Shown here piece after piece: positions 18,290-18,574 of a stretch of DNA of 18,574 bases (its first letter is position 1; every line of letters starts with the position of its first letter). Location: the NCBI RefSeq assembly GCF_002865645.1, contig NW_020194563.1, positions 1 to 18,574 on the forward strand. Reading direction: 5' to 3'. The notes beneath the pieces were generated by a model. That model was not told where the DNA came from. It searched no databases and saw nothing but the letters and a program-made list of their open reading frames with translations. This DNA is from Hyaloscypha bicolor E (Eukaryota > Ascomycota > Leotiomycetes > Helotiales > Hyaloscyphaceae). Position numbers and translations under genes: made by a program.

Positions 18290-18574
18290 TATATAATATA
18301 TGGATTTTATTCTCATAAGTCTATATGAAAACCGCTTATCTTATTAATTTCCGCAAGTTATATATAAAGGCTATAGCCTTTACTACTATCCTAACACCGT
18401 TAAAGAATCGCCAAATAATATAATTTGGTTAATTAAATATAGGCCTAACTATATTATATTCCGACTTCTTATTTATTTATACTTTATTTCCTGAAGATAC
18501 CAAAAAATAATAGAAAATTCCTATTTAAAGTCCAATATAAAGAATATTTAGGATTGCATCTCTATTAGTTTAAT
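18290..18574. other. Less mutated segment with shared palindrome, unassigned
   Basis: From about 18300 the sequence keeps many CA/TG dinucleotides (I count seven CA and five TG in 18301-18574). No reading frame was recognised. Next to the palindrome at 18365-18382 the sequence CCTAACACCGTTAAAGAA loosely resembles ACTAAAACCTTAGAAG after the copy at 8662, so this may be a diverged LTR or leader of a related element running off the window. Confidence 0.5.
18365..18382. repeat. 18-bp perfect palindrome, copy 3
   Basis: TAAAGGCTATAGCCTTTA is self-complementary; its inner 16 bases are identical to 1670-1685 and differ by one base from 8662-8677. It is preceded by AAGTTATA, as at copy 1. Confidence 0.8.

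Noticed and set aside
1..18574. Window as a mitochondrial or bacterial AT-rich genome
   Set aside because: AT bias here is tied to CpA/TpG loss with CpG retained, and the protein remnants are fungal LTR retrotransposons; no mitochondrial or bacterial genes are present.

Overview
The window looks like RIP-degraded, transposon-derived heterochromatin of a filamentous ascomycete (Pezizomycotina). It is very AT-rich. CpA and TpG are almost absent while TpA is everywhere: in positions 1-600 I count one CA and one TG. C survives mainly before T, C or G. This strand-symmetric CpA-to-TpA signature is that of repeat-induced point mutation (RIP). No open reading frame is intact. Glutamine and tryptophan codons have become TAA/TAG, but several reading frames can still be followed as protein families if TAA/TAG are read as mutated CAA/CAG/TGG.

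Layout, all recognised elements on the + strand. (1) 1-2865: the 3' part of a Ty3/gypsy pol (RT, RNase H, H2C2 zinc domain, integrase core), cut by the window start and truncated at about 2865. (2) 2866-3420: non-coding repeat zone with an ~85-bp direct repeat 416 bp apart, internal inverted repeats and an LTR-like spacer. (3) 3421-5745: degraded sequence I cannot assign. (4) 5746-8600: a Ty1/copia relic, made of a gag-like frame followed directly by RT and RNase H, with no recognisable integrase; 3' flank with a palindrome and a 7-bp minisatellite. (5) 9000-11450: mostly unassigned, with a small palindrome-bounded unit (9793-9977), one possible unidentified coding relic (10598-11062) and two tandem-repeat blocks. 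(6) 11452-16990: a nearly full-length Ty3/gypsy chromovirus relic: gag with CCHC knuckle, a degraded stretch in the usual protease position, RT, RNase H, H2C2, integrase and a C-terminal chromodomain. (7) 17341-18180: an unidentified charged-protein relic. (8) 18290-18574: a less mutated segment with a palindrome shared with the copia 3' flank.

The genes no longer work together. Polymerase, RNase H, integrase and zinc-binding residues have been lost by changes that RIP explains: Asp to Asn, Glu to Lys, Cys/His to Tyr. No LTR pair could be matched for any element by eye. No tRNA, rRNA, CRISPR array or intact host gene was seen. The most informative signals are the uneven RIP load between elements, the apparent integrase-less copia arrangement, and the short palindromes and minisatellites of unknown origin. 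I found no intact new biological system.
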